From Chiridota heheva (taxonomy: Eukaryota > Echinodermata > Holothuroidea > Apodida > Chiridotidae), in the NCBI GenBank assembly GCA_020152595.1, contig JAIGNY010000456.1, forward strand, positions 585,001-649,000: a DNA stretch of 64,000 bases. Direction: 5' to 3'. The notes beneath the pieces were generated by a model. The model was given only the letters and a program-made list of their open reading frames with translations, had not been told where the DNA came from and did no database searches. Below are positions 8,576 to 20,465 of the stretch, one piece after another. Positions within the stretch are counted from its first letter, which is position 1. The number at the start of each line of letters is the position of its first letter. Both the position numbers and the translations under genes were made by a program.

Positions 8576-11484
8576 GGGGTGTGAGGGGTACTTTAAATAG
8601 TTGGGGGAAACCAAAGTAACAAAGATTCTATTCTACAGTGCGTGGACAGCATATTTTGCAAAAAATGTACTGAAAAGTGTGAGGAGGGGAAGGGGCATGG
8701 GCCCCTTAACATACTTGACCCTTCACAAAATTATGTAATAGAATGGCTGTAATTTGCAATGCAGTACTTCTTTGAAAAAGGTGAATACATGTTTAAGAAA
8801 CAACCTGTTGTACATGAAATTATACAGAATGTACAAAAAATTACATCAGTGTGTTTGTACATCCCTTCCCGAAACATACAAAGTCAGAAAGTGCAGACTT
8901 GTTTTGCATAATACATTAGTTTTATTTCCCTCTGGTTTGTTTAAATTCGGAAAGCCTTGAAAACATCACCTTCTGGTTGAAAACTGTGAAAGGATGGTAG
9001 CATTTGCTGAAGACAGTTTGCGTAGTCAGGGCTTTAAATTTGTCATGAATTGAAAATTAATTCAGTTCTGAGGAATCCTGCTCAGTGTCTGCCCATTCTG
9101 ATTTGGGTGTCAATATTTATTTCTTCTCGCTAGATGTCGTAAACGAAGATAATAACGGAGTATATCTTACGTTTTGTATTTTTCAAAATGATTCTAACAA
9201 ACTCAAATCATCTCCATTTATCAGCAACATAAGATTGTGAATCTGAATTCTCAGGTTCGAAAAACAACAGTTGTTTTCCTCCTGTGAATATTGATTGGCC
9301 CATTGTGAGGTCATCGTTTGCCTAGAGCAGTTTATTGACGTCCTGGGCCTGGACACAAAGGGGTGTTCCTTAGGACATGATGCACGAATAGGACCCAAAG
9401 TCTTTAGTTTATTTTGAAAAGATAGGAAGACAGCAATATGGAATGTGTGTCTTTTATTCTGGGTATAATGTACATCTGAAGGATTATAAGGTCAATGATT
9501 CTGTTTATTGGGTTTCTGTAAGTGCTTCATCTTTGACTGCTGTGTTCTCCGTGATATTAGAATCATGTTCTCCTTTCTTGAAGAATGAATGAGAGAGATT
9601 AAGAGTGTTATTATTTTATGAGTCGGAGACTTACAGATAAATCTATATTATCTTTTGTATGATGTTTATTTCCTCACCTTGTAAACATGTTGTGATGTGA
9701 TGATGAATTTTTTTTTCTAGGAAAGTATTTCTGAAGGAGGACTTATGGGGGGGTGGGTAGATTGGCAACAACATGTATTTGCATAGATGCAAATCCTCCA
9801 ACTTGTTTACAACATTATTGAAATGATCTTGTTCCTCTTTAGAGTGTAAACTTTAAAATTTATAACACACTTTTTGAAGAAGTTTTTCTTTGAAGTATTT
9901 CTTAAAATTTTGAAATACCAACAAGGGATTATTTATAATGGATGGCTTGTATTATAAATGAATTAGATTAGCAACTTGGAATAATTTTTAGTTAGTAGAA
10001 AAATAATATTGAAATACAAGCTGTATTCTATAACTATTTATTCATGTCCTAATTAGTTTCCCTGGGCTGTGGGGAATGTATAGCCACCCATTGAGCAGGT
10101 CTGGGGAAGTGTGGTAATAGATCTGTATGATCTTCTAGAAGAGTAGGTCTAACTGATTTCTATTGATTGTTAAGTCTAAGGGCTGTAGGGGTGACTTTCA
10201 TTTGCCAGTCCATCCCTGAATCAAGACCTGTTTTCAAAGGACATAATTTTACCCAACCGATATTGTTGTTCTAACATTATAGCTCTCGTTATCACTGAAT
10301 GCCTTCTATATTGTATATAGGTTTGTCTTGTGAGTTAGACAAAACGTGTGAGACTTTTTTCAAAGTGCAGTACCTCTGTAATTGGAAATGATGTAATTCA
10401 GAGCGTGCGTTAAATTAGCACTTACAAACACTTGAGCAGTTGAGCTAAACATGGCCTGATCATTTACTTTAAAACTCAATGTAAATTTTTGTAAAATCTG
10501 ACAAAATGGTGATTGGGCATGAAAATGTGAAATGGGAAAATCAATTTGGATAATTTTCAACGGGAGGTCCATCGAGGGTATGTGACAGGTTTTCGTTTAA
10601 TAATAATGGGAAAGGTATTTTGTTTGGGGAATATTTATGGAGTGAAGATGGCATTTGCAGGTAGTTGAACGTAAGTACTTGTTTATGCATTAAAAATTTG
10701 CATAAATTGTGCTTGCATGTCAACTGCACGTTAAGTGACCTTTCAGAAACTTAAAATGCGCAAAGGAATTTGTTATACTAGAAGGGTTGACATATACAAA
10801 ATTGATTTTGGGCATGGGAAATTGTATTGATATGAATATTTATAGATAGAATTTTTAATGAATATGCAATTGATTAAAAGATATCATTACGCAGAAAATG
10901 ATGTCATCTTGCTGAGGGGCGAACCATCTTTAGTCATGTTATTGATTCTTTACGGTATCTTGTGCACAGATTGTTTAAATCATCTCTGTGGAAGCAGCCA
11001 TCATATTTTATTAGTCTTTACGTAAACCTATTGTATGATTAACCAATAAGATCCTTACCGAGCAACAACAACATCACAAAATCACCAGGAAAACTCGTAT
11101 CAAGCAAACAACACAAATGGTTTCTTCAGAGATAAGAAAAGTGATTTACTCATTTGTTGGGACAGTGATTAAATGAGTGCTATGCAAGCCCTTTGTCTTA
11201 TAAACCACCTCCTTTAGTCAGATGTTCTAATTTGACACCTTAATTGGTTTCTTTTGTAAATATACTCATTGTTGAAACAAGGCTCAGATGGGAGTTGCTT
11301 GCACTAATTGTTTTTAAGCAACTGATTCAAAAGAAGTCATTTATAGTAGGTTTATTTAGCTGAACTTTTGTGTGGATGTTTTTGGATTGTGGGTGGTGGT
11401 GGTGATGGTGACTAAACTGGCCATAGCCGGGGGTAACAGGGGTGCAAGGAGGCACTTCCCATCCACTTTGTTTCCATATTCAAC
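8576..11484. other. Eph intron, no further feature recognised
   Basis: Mostly unique AT-rich sequence read in both strands. A G-rich stretch near 8576-8710 and a short GGTGGTGGTGATGGTG run near 11391-11408 are low complexity. No exon with cysteine spacing matching the Eph EGF-like region was found. Confidence 0.5.
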
Positions 11485-11875
11485 TTTTTTGTGATGATTT
11501 TTGTTTGTAACACCGATCTCTCCATCAGGCATATCTTCGTAACCTGTCCCTTATACCAGAACTCCAGATCTCTTCTCTCCTCACTATCCTCAATCTCTGA
11601 CATTTTTGAAAACAATTCTACCTCAAACATTATTAACTTTCTTTGCAACAACAACCTCTTCCACCACATTTAAGTTCCCTCCCCCCCTTCTACACCTAAC
11701 CTTATTTATTTCCTTTTTTTTTCCTTCTCCCTTTCTGTTTTTCCCCCTTTTCTCCCTTACAAACCTTCCTTTTCTCACTATCCTAAATCTTACACCATAA
11801 TTTATTTACACCCTCTTGGCACATTTGACTCGACTGCAGCAGTGCTGTTAAACATCAACAAACCAAACCAAACCT
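11485..11875 (+). mobile_element. Non-LTR retrotransposon 3' end (RT C-terminal zinc-knuckle region and 3' UTR)
   Basis: The frame through 11491-11673 gives a peptide with VCNTDLSIRHIFVTCPLYQ and IINFLCNNNLFHHI. This resembles the terminal Cys-His segment (..C..C....H.L..CP.Y) and last helix of R1/Jockey-like ORF2 proteins. The downstream UTR ends with CCCTCTTGGCACATTTGACT, then GTTAAACATCAAC and a CAAACCAAACCAAA tail. The same 3' UTR end recurs at 17585, 42530 and 50175, always in the + orientation. Confidence 0.75.
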
Positions 11876-12841
11876 TGTATCTTAGTGTGATTGTGCCCCC
11901 TTCTCCCCTACTTTTGGTAAGCTTGATTTTGCAACTTTACCCCTCCCAGATTTGAATTCATAACTTTCTCCACACATAGTGTAAAATGATAAGGATTTAC
12001 TGTCAACATTTTGCAGCTACCAAATTAAAAAATTGCCCTGGAAATGTAACTTCTCTGATATGCCATTTCACCCTAATCCATGCACAGACTCTCTCCTTGT
12101 TTCCTAAAGCTTCCCTGGTTACATTTTGTTCAAATAGGTATCCCACAAAAATGACCCCAAGTGTGCCTGAGCAAGTGCTGTATAATACACAATGTTTATC
12201 ACTAAACATTGCCTTGATAATGTCCTGAGGGCAGCGAAAAAAATCTCATTTTGTCATAAATTGTAAAGTGGGGAGAAGAACCTCCATGAGGCAGAGCGCG
12301 ACCTTCTAGTGCACAGTGGAGAGCTAGAATATGTTTGTTTGAGGTAAAGTCATGGTTATTTGAATTCATGTTAAGGGTAAACATTTTGAAAAGATAAGAG
12401 GTGAATTGAATTACCATAATGGTATGGGTGAATTGATTGATAAAGGTTGGGTATGGGGTCTTGTAATCTTTTGTTCACAGGGATTGAAGTATGTGTATTT
12501 TTCTTCCATTTAAACATGTAGATAACAGTTTTGCCTACAGGCTTTTAAAATAAATTTTTTGAAGTTGAAGGTTGTTTGTTGTTAGGGAAGGGGGTGTTAA
12601 AGGTCAAAAGCCACAAATTAAAATTAAATTGTTTAGTTGCAAGGACTGGTAGGTGATATTGGTAAAAGCTTGTGATTCCTAAAAACTGATTTTGTTTAAT
12701 TGATAATTTTTTTGAATGAAATTAAACAGTAAATTTTAAATCAAACAATCTAAAAGTTATTTTTAAAATAGGCTTTATGGTTATTAATGTTCAGAGTATT
12801 CAAAAACATCTAATCTCTAAAGAAACATATCTAAATTTAAG
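11876..12841. other. Eph intron, no further feature recognised
   Basis: AT-rich unique sequence. Short open frames at 11986-12228 and 12202-12417 have no recognisable homology. Confidence 0.4.
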
Positions 12842-13305
12842 TTAAAAAGATTAGTTGAGTGGTCAAGCAAGTTCATCTTGTATGAAAGAGGACTTTTAGA
12901 GAAACAAAATGGTGAAGAATCTACTTCATTGCCTTATTCCATTAAGGAGATATTCAAGTTTAATGCTCTGTCTTATTTATGTAGAAATGACTGGTGAAGC
13001 AAGTCTACCATGCAAGGTTGACACCCACATCTTCACATTCCTAACAATTGTTACTGATTCTGAAGAAAATCTATTTAACTTTTTTACTAATTGAATGATT
13101 TTCCCTCGAACTTTCTTCAAGTGATAAATTTTGGTTACCCTCACAATATTCTGTTTGATTACTTCCTGACATAATATCCAATGGTTTTTAAGCCGCAAAT
13201 CACAGGGCAATATATGATAAAATACGTACAATTTGAGGAATCTGAGTATGTGACATCACAACTAGTCTTATTTCAGTCGTTTCTATTAGCAAATGATACC
13301 AAACT
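12842..13305. mobile_element. MITE family A, right terminus missing
   Basis: The left end TTAAAAAGATTAGTTGAGTG is followed by the whole family A interior, including the inward inverted segment (ATCACAGGGCAATATATGAT, TGACATCACAACTAGTC, TTTCAGTCGTTTC). Similarity is lost near 13305, before the right terminal TIR module. Confidence 0.85.
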
Positions 13306-14639
13306 TTATACTTCTTGACATGCAATCTCCAACTACAGACAAAAACCTCTTGCATTCCGTCACTATCTCAGAGACAGACATACCTACACAACTATTTGAA
13401 TTATTTAACTTACGAGATGTTAAGAAAAACATGGAATTTTTTAATATGATCTTTGATGTTTCGCGAAGCAGTCATTTACAAATCATGCTTTAAGTCCTCC
13501 TGGGCAAATACGCTAAGGTTCGTAACCACCTAGGCAGAATTTCAAGTGTGCTGTTTCCTCGTACATTTGCATAAATTTGCAACATCTGTTTGTGGCATTG
13601 GCACATATGACATGTACATATCTTAACACAGGTACTCTAAAGCATACACCGGCCGCTAATTGCTCATAGGAAAGAAGTTGAATAATATCTCTCGCTGTTT
13701 CTACAAAGGAAAAATCAATAGTGGGGAAAATGTCTAGTGATAGGTTTACACATGAAGAGGCATGTGATAGTGAATCTGAGAAGTATAAAAAAAAATGTCG
13801 TTGATGATGCTGGTAAAAAGTGCAGAAATTAGAGCAAGTTTTGCCGGTGATATCGGATACTTAAAAGATCGGGCGTCAAAATTAGTTTAACCCAAATGAA
13901 AAAAATTAAATAAAATCTGTTTGAAATAATTGGTTCACAGTTAATAAAATTAGGTCATGTAAAAAAGATGTTGCATTTAAGGAATTATTATACGTTTTGT
14001 TCTTGTAAATTGAATTTGGTGTTAAAATAAGGAAAATTTCCTGCGTGTGATAATTAGATTATGTAGTGTGTTTTGAAGTTAATTTTGCTTTTTTTTCTTC
14101 AATATCTTAATTTCATTTAAAGTTGCACTGAAATGACTAGTTGTCCTGAACTTTTTTATTGTGTTTCATTCCATCTGTATTGCTCATATAAAGTTAAACC
14201 TAATTGGTTTATTTAAGGTTGATATGAAAAGTTCTAAGTTTGAGAAAAATTGTTGTTTCATTTTTGCCAGCTGACATTGCTGTAGTGACACAAACAGATG
14301 GAATCCAAAGTTGAATGAAATTCTTGACGGAGGAATGAAATTCAGAATGAAATACATATATTAAAAAACTGCAAATGTTTTTGCAATTTAGAATAAATTC
14401 TCAAATTGAGAAAAGAATTCCCAAATTAGGCTCAAGTGCCTTCCCTACCCAAGCCACTTCAGTTATGTTCAAAACGAGGGACATAGGCTGATGTAAGAGA
14501 TTTTAGTTGGAGGGCAGAACTTGATTTGGTGATAGGGAGGGGGTTGTTGTTGATCATCCTTTAAATCATACATATAATTCAAGCATGTGTGTATTCTTTG
14601 TTAGTTACAAATCTGCGGTAAGCTTATTGTACCCCTTGC
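13306..14639. other. Eph intron, no further feature recognised
   Basis: AT-rich unique sequence with no repeat or exon that I can support. Confidence 0.4.
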
Positions 14640-14702
14640 CCCTATGGCGAGCCAATGGGGGAGGGGACTCCTTGCCCCAATGGCGAGCCAATGGGGGGGG
14701 GG
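14631..14702. repeat. Short G/C-rich tandem duplication
   Basis: TGGCGAGCCAATGGGGG occurs twice, each preceded by CCTTGCCCC, with a unit of about 35 bp. Confidence 0.85.
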
Positions 14703-16507
14703 TTATGTTTTTGCTAAGTCACTGATGGAAAAGTTATTGATAATTGCTGCAATTACCATAGCTGTGCCATAAGGAAAGATGAGGGCCCAGGTGAACATTT
14801 GTAGACTTTGTGTAGGGAGGCTTTACAGGGCTTTAGCTAGCAGTGGGGAGGGGGGGGGGGGCGGTATTGAAATGAAATCTATTATATTCTTGTATATGAG
14901 AGGTGCCTCAGTGGGCCCTTTTGCTCACATTTCTCTCTCCTGTCCACTCATACACTCACTAAGTTTGAATTACCTGCATCCTGGTCACACGACCGGTCTG
15001 TTTTCAAACTAGTGCTAAACCGTTGGTGAATTTTGATCAAAAACTGTTGGTGAATTTTAATCATCACCAGGTATTGTAAGACATGTCTTTGTTTCTCACA
15101 AATGAACACTTACCGTGTACACAATGACATGCAGTGAGCGTTGTGAGTGTACATTGACACCAGCTCCCTGCTTGATCGTGGCACAATTTTCAGTTGTTGA
15201 AAGAGATGTATCATTTTTTGGCCCTGCGAACAGCTCCTAGTTAATGTCCTCTTTGTGTTTCCAACCATGCGTTATGTATTTTCCAAATATACCAATTTTT
15301 GCTATATGCAAGTTTTGAAAAGATGGCTTTGGGAAGATTTTATTTGATAGCTTTAGGGTAATAACACACTTCATGAATAGCAAGGCCTTTACCAAGTGTT
15401 ATGAATGAAAACAAACATAATATGACCAAGGTTATGCATGAAGATTGTATTACAATACTAGCAGATACCAGTTATGGATGAATTATTAAATAAAAATGAA
15501 ATTTGTTTAACAAGGTTGAGCATTGGGACTTGCAACCCACTGAGAGAAAACCTTCATAATTGTTGGTTGATAATAGATACTTTTAATATTTAGATCAGCT
15601 TTAAAGAAATAATTAAGAAAAACATCTTTTTCATACATTGAATAATATTTTGAAAGAGGTCGGTCAAAGAAAAAGACTGCAGGGACATCTATTCCTTTTT
15701 TTTGTTGAAAATTTAGAACTGTGGGAACAAAACACAACTGTATATACTCAAATGTTTTTTAAGATTAAAAGGAATTTGTCCTCCAGAGGAATATGTTTTA
15801 AACTGATTTAAAGGAAATATTAAAGAGGATTTATTTGCTGTTTGTGTAACTTTTTGTTGTTTTGTCCGCGAAATCCGGGGAGATTTGGATAAAAAGCTGT
15901 CCTCTGGCATAACACTTTGACGGATATATAAATATTTTCTTTAACAAGATGTGGATTATAAGAAAAGTTTTGTAAAAGGTAGGAGGGAATAGTTTACTGT
16001 AGTTTGAAATTTCTTTGTATTAGACTTAATTTTTTCATTTTTACAATAATTTGATTTGATTGTAGTTGTTATTTTTGGTCTTACAAATTTAGGAAATTTG
16101 TTAGAAAGGATAAGCATTTTAAAAGCATATTTGTGCCTCGGAAGGTGACAAAATAAAGCAAAATTTAAAAGTTTTTTTTTTTAAGAAATGAAAAGTTAAA
16201 CATACTGTTGTGCAAAATGTTAACTTGGACAAATTTTCTCACTAATAAGTTTATTTCATGCACATTTAAATGATATTAGGTTTTAGTCTGCAACTTGAAA
16301 TCAATTTTGTTTTAAATTTGGTGTCCTTAGGCAGTTTGTATAGTTTTAAAACAAACTGATATTTGTATGAAAAGCATGGACAAGAACAAAAGAAACAAGC
16401 CAGTCTTTAAACTCGAGTAAAAAGATTGTTCTGAGGCTGTAGTTGGGAAATATTTTTCAGTTTCAAAGAAAATCTTCGGAAAGATTTAGCCTCAATGTTT
16501 GAAACAC
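14703..16507. other. Eph intron, no further feature recognised
   Basis: Contains a G-run near 14848-14862 and a small duplication of GTTGGTGAATTTT near 15023-15060. Otherwise unique AT-rich sequence. Confidence 0.4.
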
Positions 16508-17079
16508 TTAAAGGATTAGTTCAGGGGTCAAGCATGGCCATCTTATATGAAAGAGGACTTCAATAGAAACAAAATGGTAAAGAAAGCATTGCAAAATCTT
16601 ATTCCGTTAAGGAGATATTAAAGTTTAAAGCTTGCTATTATTTCTGTAGAAATGACTAAAATCAGACTAGTTGTAATGTCACAGACTCAGATTTCTCAAA
16701 GTATGTATGTATAATAAAGAAAGTTTATTTAATTTTGTCACTATTAAAATTATTTTCCCTCAAACTTTCTTTAGGTAGTTTATTAAGAATACCCTTCCTA
16801 GATTCAGTTTTATTACTTTTTTGACATATCCCGAGGTCTTTAAGCCACAAAATCACAGAACAAAATATGATAGAATACATAGAGACTTTGAGAAATCTGA
16901 GGCTATGGCATCACAACTAGTCTGATTTCAGTCGTTTCTACACAAATAATACCAAACTTTAAACTTGAATATCTCCTTAACGGAATAAGATTTTTGAATG
17001 TTTTTTTCATCATTTTGTTTCTTTTGAATTCTTCTTTCATAGAAAATAAACATGCTTGACCACTGAACTAATCCTTTAA
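16508..17079. mobile_element. MITE family A, full-length copy (572 bp)
   Basis: Bounded by TTAAAGGATTAGTTCAG at 16508 and its inverse ..CTGAACTAATCCTTTAA ending at 17079. The first and last ~200 bases are mutually inverted (ATGACTAAAATCAGACTAGT pairs with ACTAGTCTGATTTCAGTC). There is no coding capacity, so it is non-autonomous. The TTAA at each end fits a TTAA target duplication. Confidence 0.93.
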
Positions 17080-17584
17080 GGCCATGCAAGTTGAGGTTAG
17101 CATGCAGACATTTTGTTTGTTTTTGTTTGTTTTTAAACCAAGAGGGGCAATAAGTAGATGGGGTTGTCATTTGCACAACATGCTATATATTAGAAGGGTG
17201 ATATAAGCTCCTGATTTTGAGATCATGGTAATATGCAAAAAGGAGAGGGTGGGGGAGGGTTGGGGATGGTGGGGGGATCCAGGAAAAGATTAAGTGGAAC
17301 AGTCAAGGAAGGTCTGTCAGTTTGATGAACATTTTAAATTAATTTGTCACAGAGATAAATTAATGATTGTTGCAAGCTAGATTACCTCATCTTATGGTGA
17401 TTCAGACATTATCCTATAGACTGAAAAGGAAAGCAATCTTGATTATTCTTTGACGATTGTTAGGGGTGCCTGGGCAACCAATTGTATCCCTTGCAATTTA
17501 TTGCAGAACAGGCAGGGCTTTATATATAAAATATCTCAAAAACCTGGACCTAAAGTTTATTGTTTTAAAATTTGTTGTCTCAAA
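17080..17584. other. Eph intron, no further feature recognised
   Basis: A (GTTTTT)n patch near 17115-17135 and a G-rich patch near 17243-17278. Nothing else. Confidence 0.4.
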
Positions 17585-17678
17585 CTGTTAAACTGCACCT
17601 TAATTTATTTAACACCCTCTTGGCACGTTTGACTCTGACTGTTGCAATGCAGTTAAACATCAACAAACCAAACCAAAT
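17585..17678 (+). mobile_element. LINE 3' end fragment (same family as 11485)
   Basis: Carries TTAATTTATTTAACACCCTC, TTGGCACGTTTGACTCTGAC, GTTAAACATCAAC and the CAAACCAAACCAAA tail. It stops 12 bp before the family C MITE. Confidence 0.8.
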
Positions 17679-17690
17679 GTTAAAGTGCTG

Positions 17691-18389
17691 TTAAAGGAAT
17701 ATTTCCATGGTTTTTTGTAATATTCCCATAGTTTTTTTGTAATATTCCTATGAATTTCTGTAATATTCCCATGGTTTGTTTTGTAATATTCCCATGTTTT
17801 TTTTTGTAATATTTCCATGGTTTTTTTTTTGTAATATTCCCATGGTTTTTTCTAAAATTTTATTTGAAAGAGCATACTTTTAAAGCCAATTTGGTACAAA
17901 AATCAGGTTGATATCACATTCCATTCAGGAGATATAAATTTTTAAAGATTTCCCAGTTGCATTTTAAAGTTTTTGTACAGTATGATAAATTCGTGTTTGA
18001 TGATGTCATAGAGACAATTCCATTGCAAATGATTATGTATTTCTTTGAAGGTTAATTGATTAGAAACAACTTTCCAAAAGTTATGAAAGTAGAGTATATT
18101 TGGCAATGTATATAAATACCTAACTTTCATCAATTTATTTTTCTAGCAGGTTTTATACTAATTAAAAAAGGATAATAGATTTTAATAAAATACATCAACT
18201 TTGTGGGAGAATGTGTTGCTGTGATGTCATACTGAGCCTTTCCTATTTGTTTATTGGCATTTTTTGTGAACATTGAAATTTGAATATATCCTGCTAAGAA
18301 AAACATATCAACATGATTATTGTTCTAAATTGTTTGTAAAATTTTTCTCTTATGAAAAGTTACGAAAAAACATGGGAATATTCCTTTAA
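17691..18389. mobile_element. MITE family C (699 bp) with amplified subterminal repeat
   Basis: The left end TTAAAGGAATATTTCCATGG is matched inversely at the right end (CATGGGAATATTCCTTTAA, ending 18389). The T2-like TTAAAGGAA terminus fits a TTAA-targeting, Kolobok-type element. The left side holds about six imperfect ~27-bp units of the CCATGG-T(n)-GTAATATTC type (17705-17852). The right end has one. No coding capacity. Confidence 0.85.
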
Positions 18390-18707
18390 ATTGTTTAAGC
18401 CAAACAAGCAAGCCAAAATTGAACAATTCTGATATTTTGTGCTTGAATTTAGTTTTATCCTTTCAAGTTTGTTTACTTCCAGCTAGAAACATGCAGCTTC
18501 ATGTCTCATTAGTCTGTAAAATACATGGTTTTCTTTACATTGCTTCATTAGTGTGAAACGCATGATTTTCTTTCCTCAATTTTATTAATTCTACAGAATG
18601 GAAACACAATCTTTTATTAATGCCTAAAATTGCTCAAATTTGATTTGGAGAGGTATTTGGCATGCATGAAATGTGGTAATTATATTACGTGATAGTCAAT
18701 GAAAAAG
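18390..18707. other. Eph intron, no further feature recognised
   Basis: AT-rich unique sequence. Confidence 0.4.
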
Positions 18708-19048
18708 TTAAGAGCCAAAGTAAGAGCTAATGTTAGAGCCAAAGTTAGCGCCAAAGTTAGAGCTAAAGTTAGAGTTAAAGTTAGAGCTAAAGTTAGAGCT
18801 AAAGTTAGAGTCAAAGTTAGCGTTAAAGTTAGAGCTAAAGTTACAGCCAATGTTACAGCCAAAGTTTGAGCCAAAGTTAGAGCTAAAGTTTGAGCTAAAG
18901 TTAGAGCCAAAATTAGAGCTAACATCAGAGCCAAAGTCAGTGCTAAAGTTGGAGCTAAAGTTAGAGGTAAAGTTAGAGCCAGAGTTAGAGCTAAAGTTTG
19001 AGCCAAAGTTAGAGCTAAACTTAAAGCTAAAGTTACAGTCAAAGTTAG
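18708..19048. repeat. 12-bp minisatellite (GAGCTAAAGTTA), about 28 units
   Basis: Imperfect units alternate GAGCTAAAGTTA and GAGCCAAAGTTA. As 12 is a multiple of 3 and the unit lacks stops, frames on both strands stay open and give Leu/Ala/Thr, Ser/Asn/Phe and Glu/Leu/Lys repeat peptides. I regard these as non-coding. Confidence 0.95.
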
Positions 19049-20084
19049 GCTGCATGAAGATTGACAAAATTAGCTTTTATCACTTGCTGTTGATTTGTGA
19101 TTAATTCACTAAACTTTTAATCGCCAATATTTGCCAGCGTTAAGCGATTAATTGCAACCAAGCTTCATCCAAAACTCAGTAAAAATTTTTTTATATGTGG
19201 AAGTGGTACAGTTTACACACTCAAACATACCATGCATTTTCAGACCCAAAATAGGCCAAGAATCTCACCAAATGCAAATTTAATGTCTTATAATTACCCG
19301 TTAGGTTTATAAAACTAGTTAAAGATAAAGATCCTGGGTTTGGATGACATTCGAAGCAGCAGAGAAATAAAATATTTAACAAGAAATGTTGCCAATTTCT
19401 GGCAGCCTGAAGTTCATCTGCTGTTACAAAATAATTTTTGTACGTCGACCATACCCCAGTACAGTATTGGCTAAGGCCTGTAAAATGGCACATCCCTGCT
19501 GTAAATCAATTTCTAGTTCTTAAAGTGCTTCAACATTTTTGAATTAAACAAGTTGAATTTAGTTCATGAACATGTTGTGGAAAAATCTAAACAATTAATA
19601 ATCAAGAAAATGAAGAAATTTGCTTGATTTTTAATGGCTTTTTAGGCAGAGGCGTTTGTTTTCAGTTTATAGCTCAAATCTTTCAGGTGATTTTTTTTAG
19701 TATTTTACAATCTTTTTTATTGTTACTGTACACTAGGCCACCCATATAGTATTTTCGCGATTAATCGTTTAAAACTTATACAAAACATTAAAAAAACTTC
19801 CGAGTGATGAGCGATTAATCACTAATTTTAATCGCTAATCGTTGAATTACTTATCACCAAATATGGCCGCATTCTCACTTATCTCCGGATCATGTTCCTT
19901 ATCTCTGGATCATGATCCCGGCTGATGATAAACCAGCTAAATGATTATAGAAAAACTCAATGGTATGTATTCCCACTTTGATTGCGAGCTCGCATCAACC
20001 TCTCTCACGGCTCCCTCCTCTCCCTGTGTATCCCCGTCTATAAATATGTATTTGGTGTAATATCAGTGTAAGGGAATGCTCCTC
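19049..20084. other. Intron with a diverged ~30-bp direct repeat
   Basis: Near 19098 and near 19810 a GYGATTAAT..CACTAA..TTTTAATCGCYAAT pattern recurs about 710 bp apart in the same orientation, with further GCGATTAAT motifs near 19152 and 19755. It may mark the ends of an old element. No gene seen. Confidence 0.35.
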
Positions 20085-20110
20085 CCTTGATCCCTGAACT
20101 AATGCTTTAA
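20085..20110. mobile_element. Solo right end of MITE family A
   Basis: CTTGATCCCTGAACTAATGC then TTTAA matches the family A right terminus with one or two changes. No matching left end was recognised. Confidence 0.6.
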
Positions 20111-20264
20111 GATGTCACATTCTGTGGCTTCATGCCAGTCAGTTTTAGTAACACATATGTTTGTGACATGCTTTTAAATTGCAACTCTTTTTCTAGTGGA
20201 ATTACGTTTTATTCCATATTATATTCAAGCTAAATCCATCTGAGCCATTAGACTCATTGAACCG

Positions 20265-20465
20265 GTGATTATATCCCTGGTTTCCATGGTGCAAGCGGAT
20301 GAGAGTACATTACTCTCCCTGGACGGGATGCCAGTCCATTGCAGATTAACTCCCCAGCAGTGCTGGTACTCATTTTACAGCTGAGTGGACTGAAGCAAGT
20401 AGAGTAAAGTGCCTTGCTCAAAGACACAATGCAGCACTCAAGGCAGAAATTGAACTTCGTACCTC
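20265..20465. repeat. Old dispersed repeat with 'GTGCCTTGCTCAAAGACAC' core
   Basis: The string CTGGACGGGATGCCAGTCCA, then GCAGATTAACTCCCCAGCA, GAGTGGACTGAAGCAAGTA and GTGCCTTGCTCAAAGACACA, then AATTGAACTTCGTACC, matches from memory a widely dispersed repeat of marine invertebrate and fish genomes (usually '..GGGATTGAACCC..'). It is short, diverged and present once here. Confidence 0.5.
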
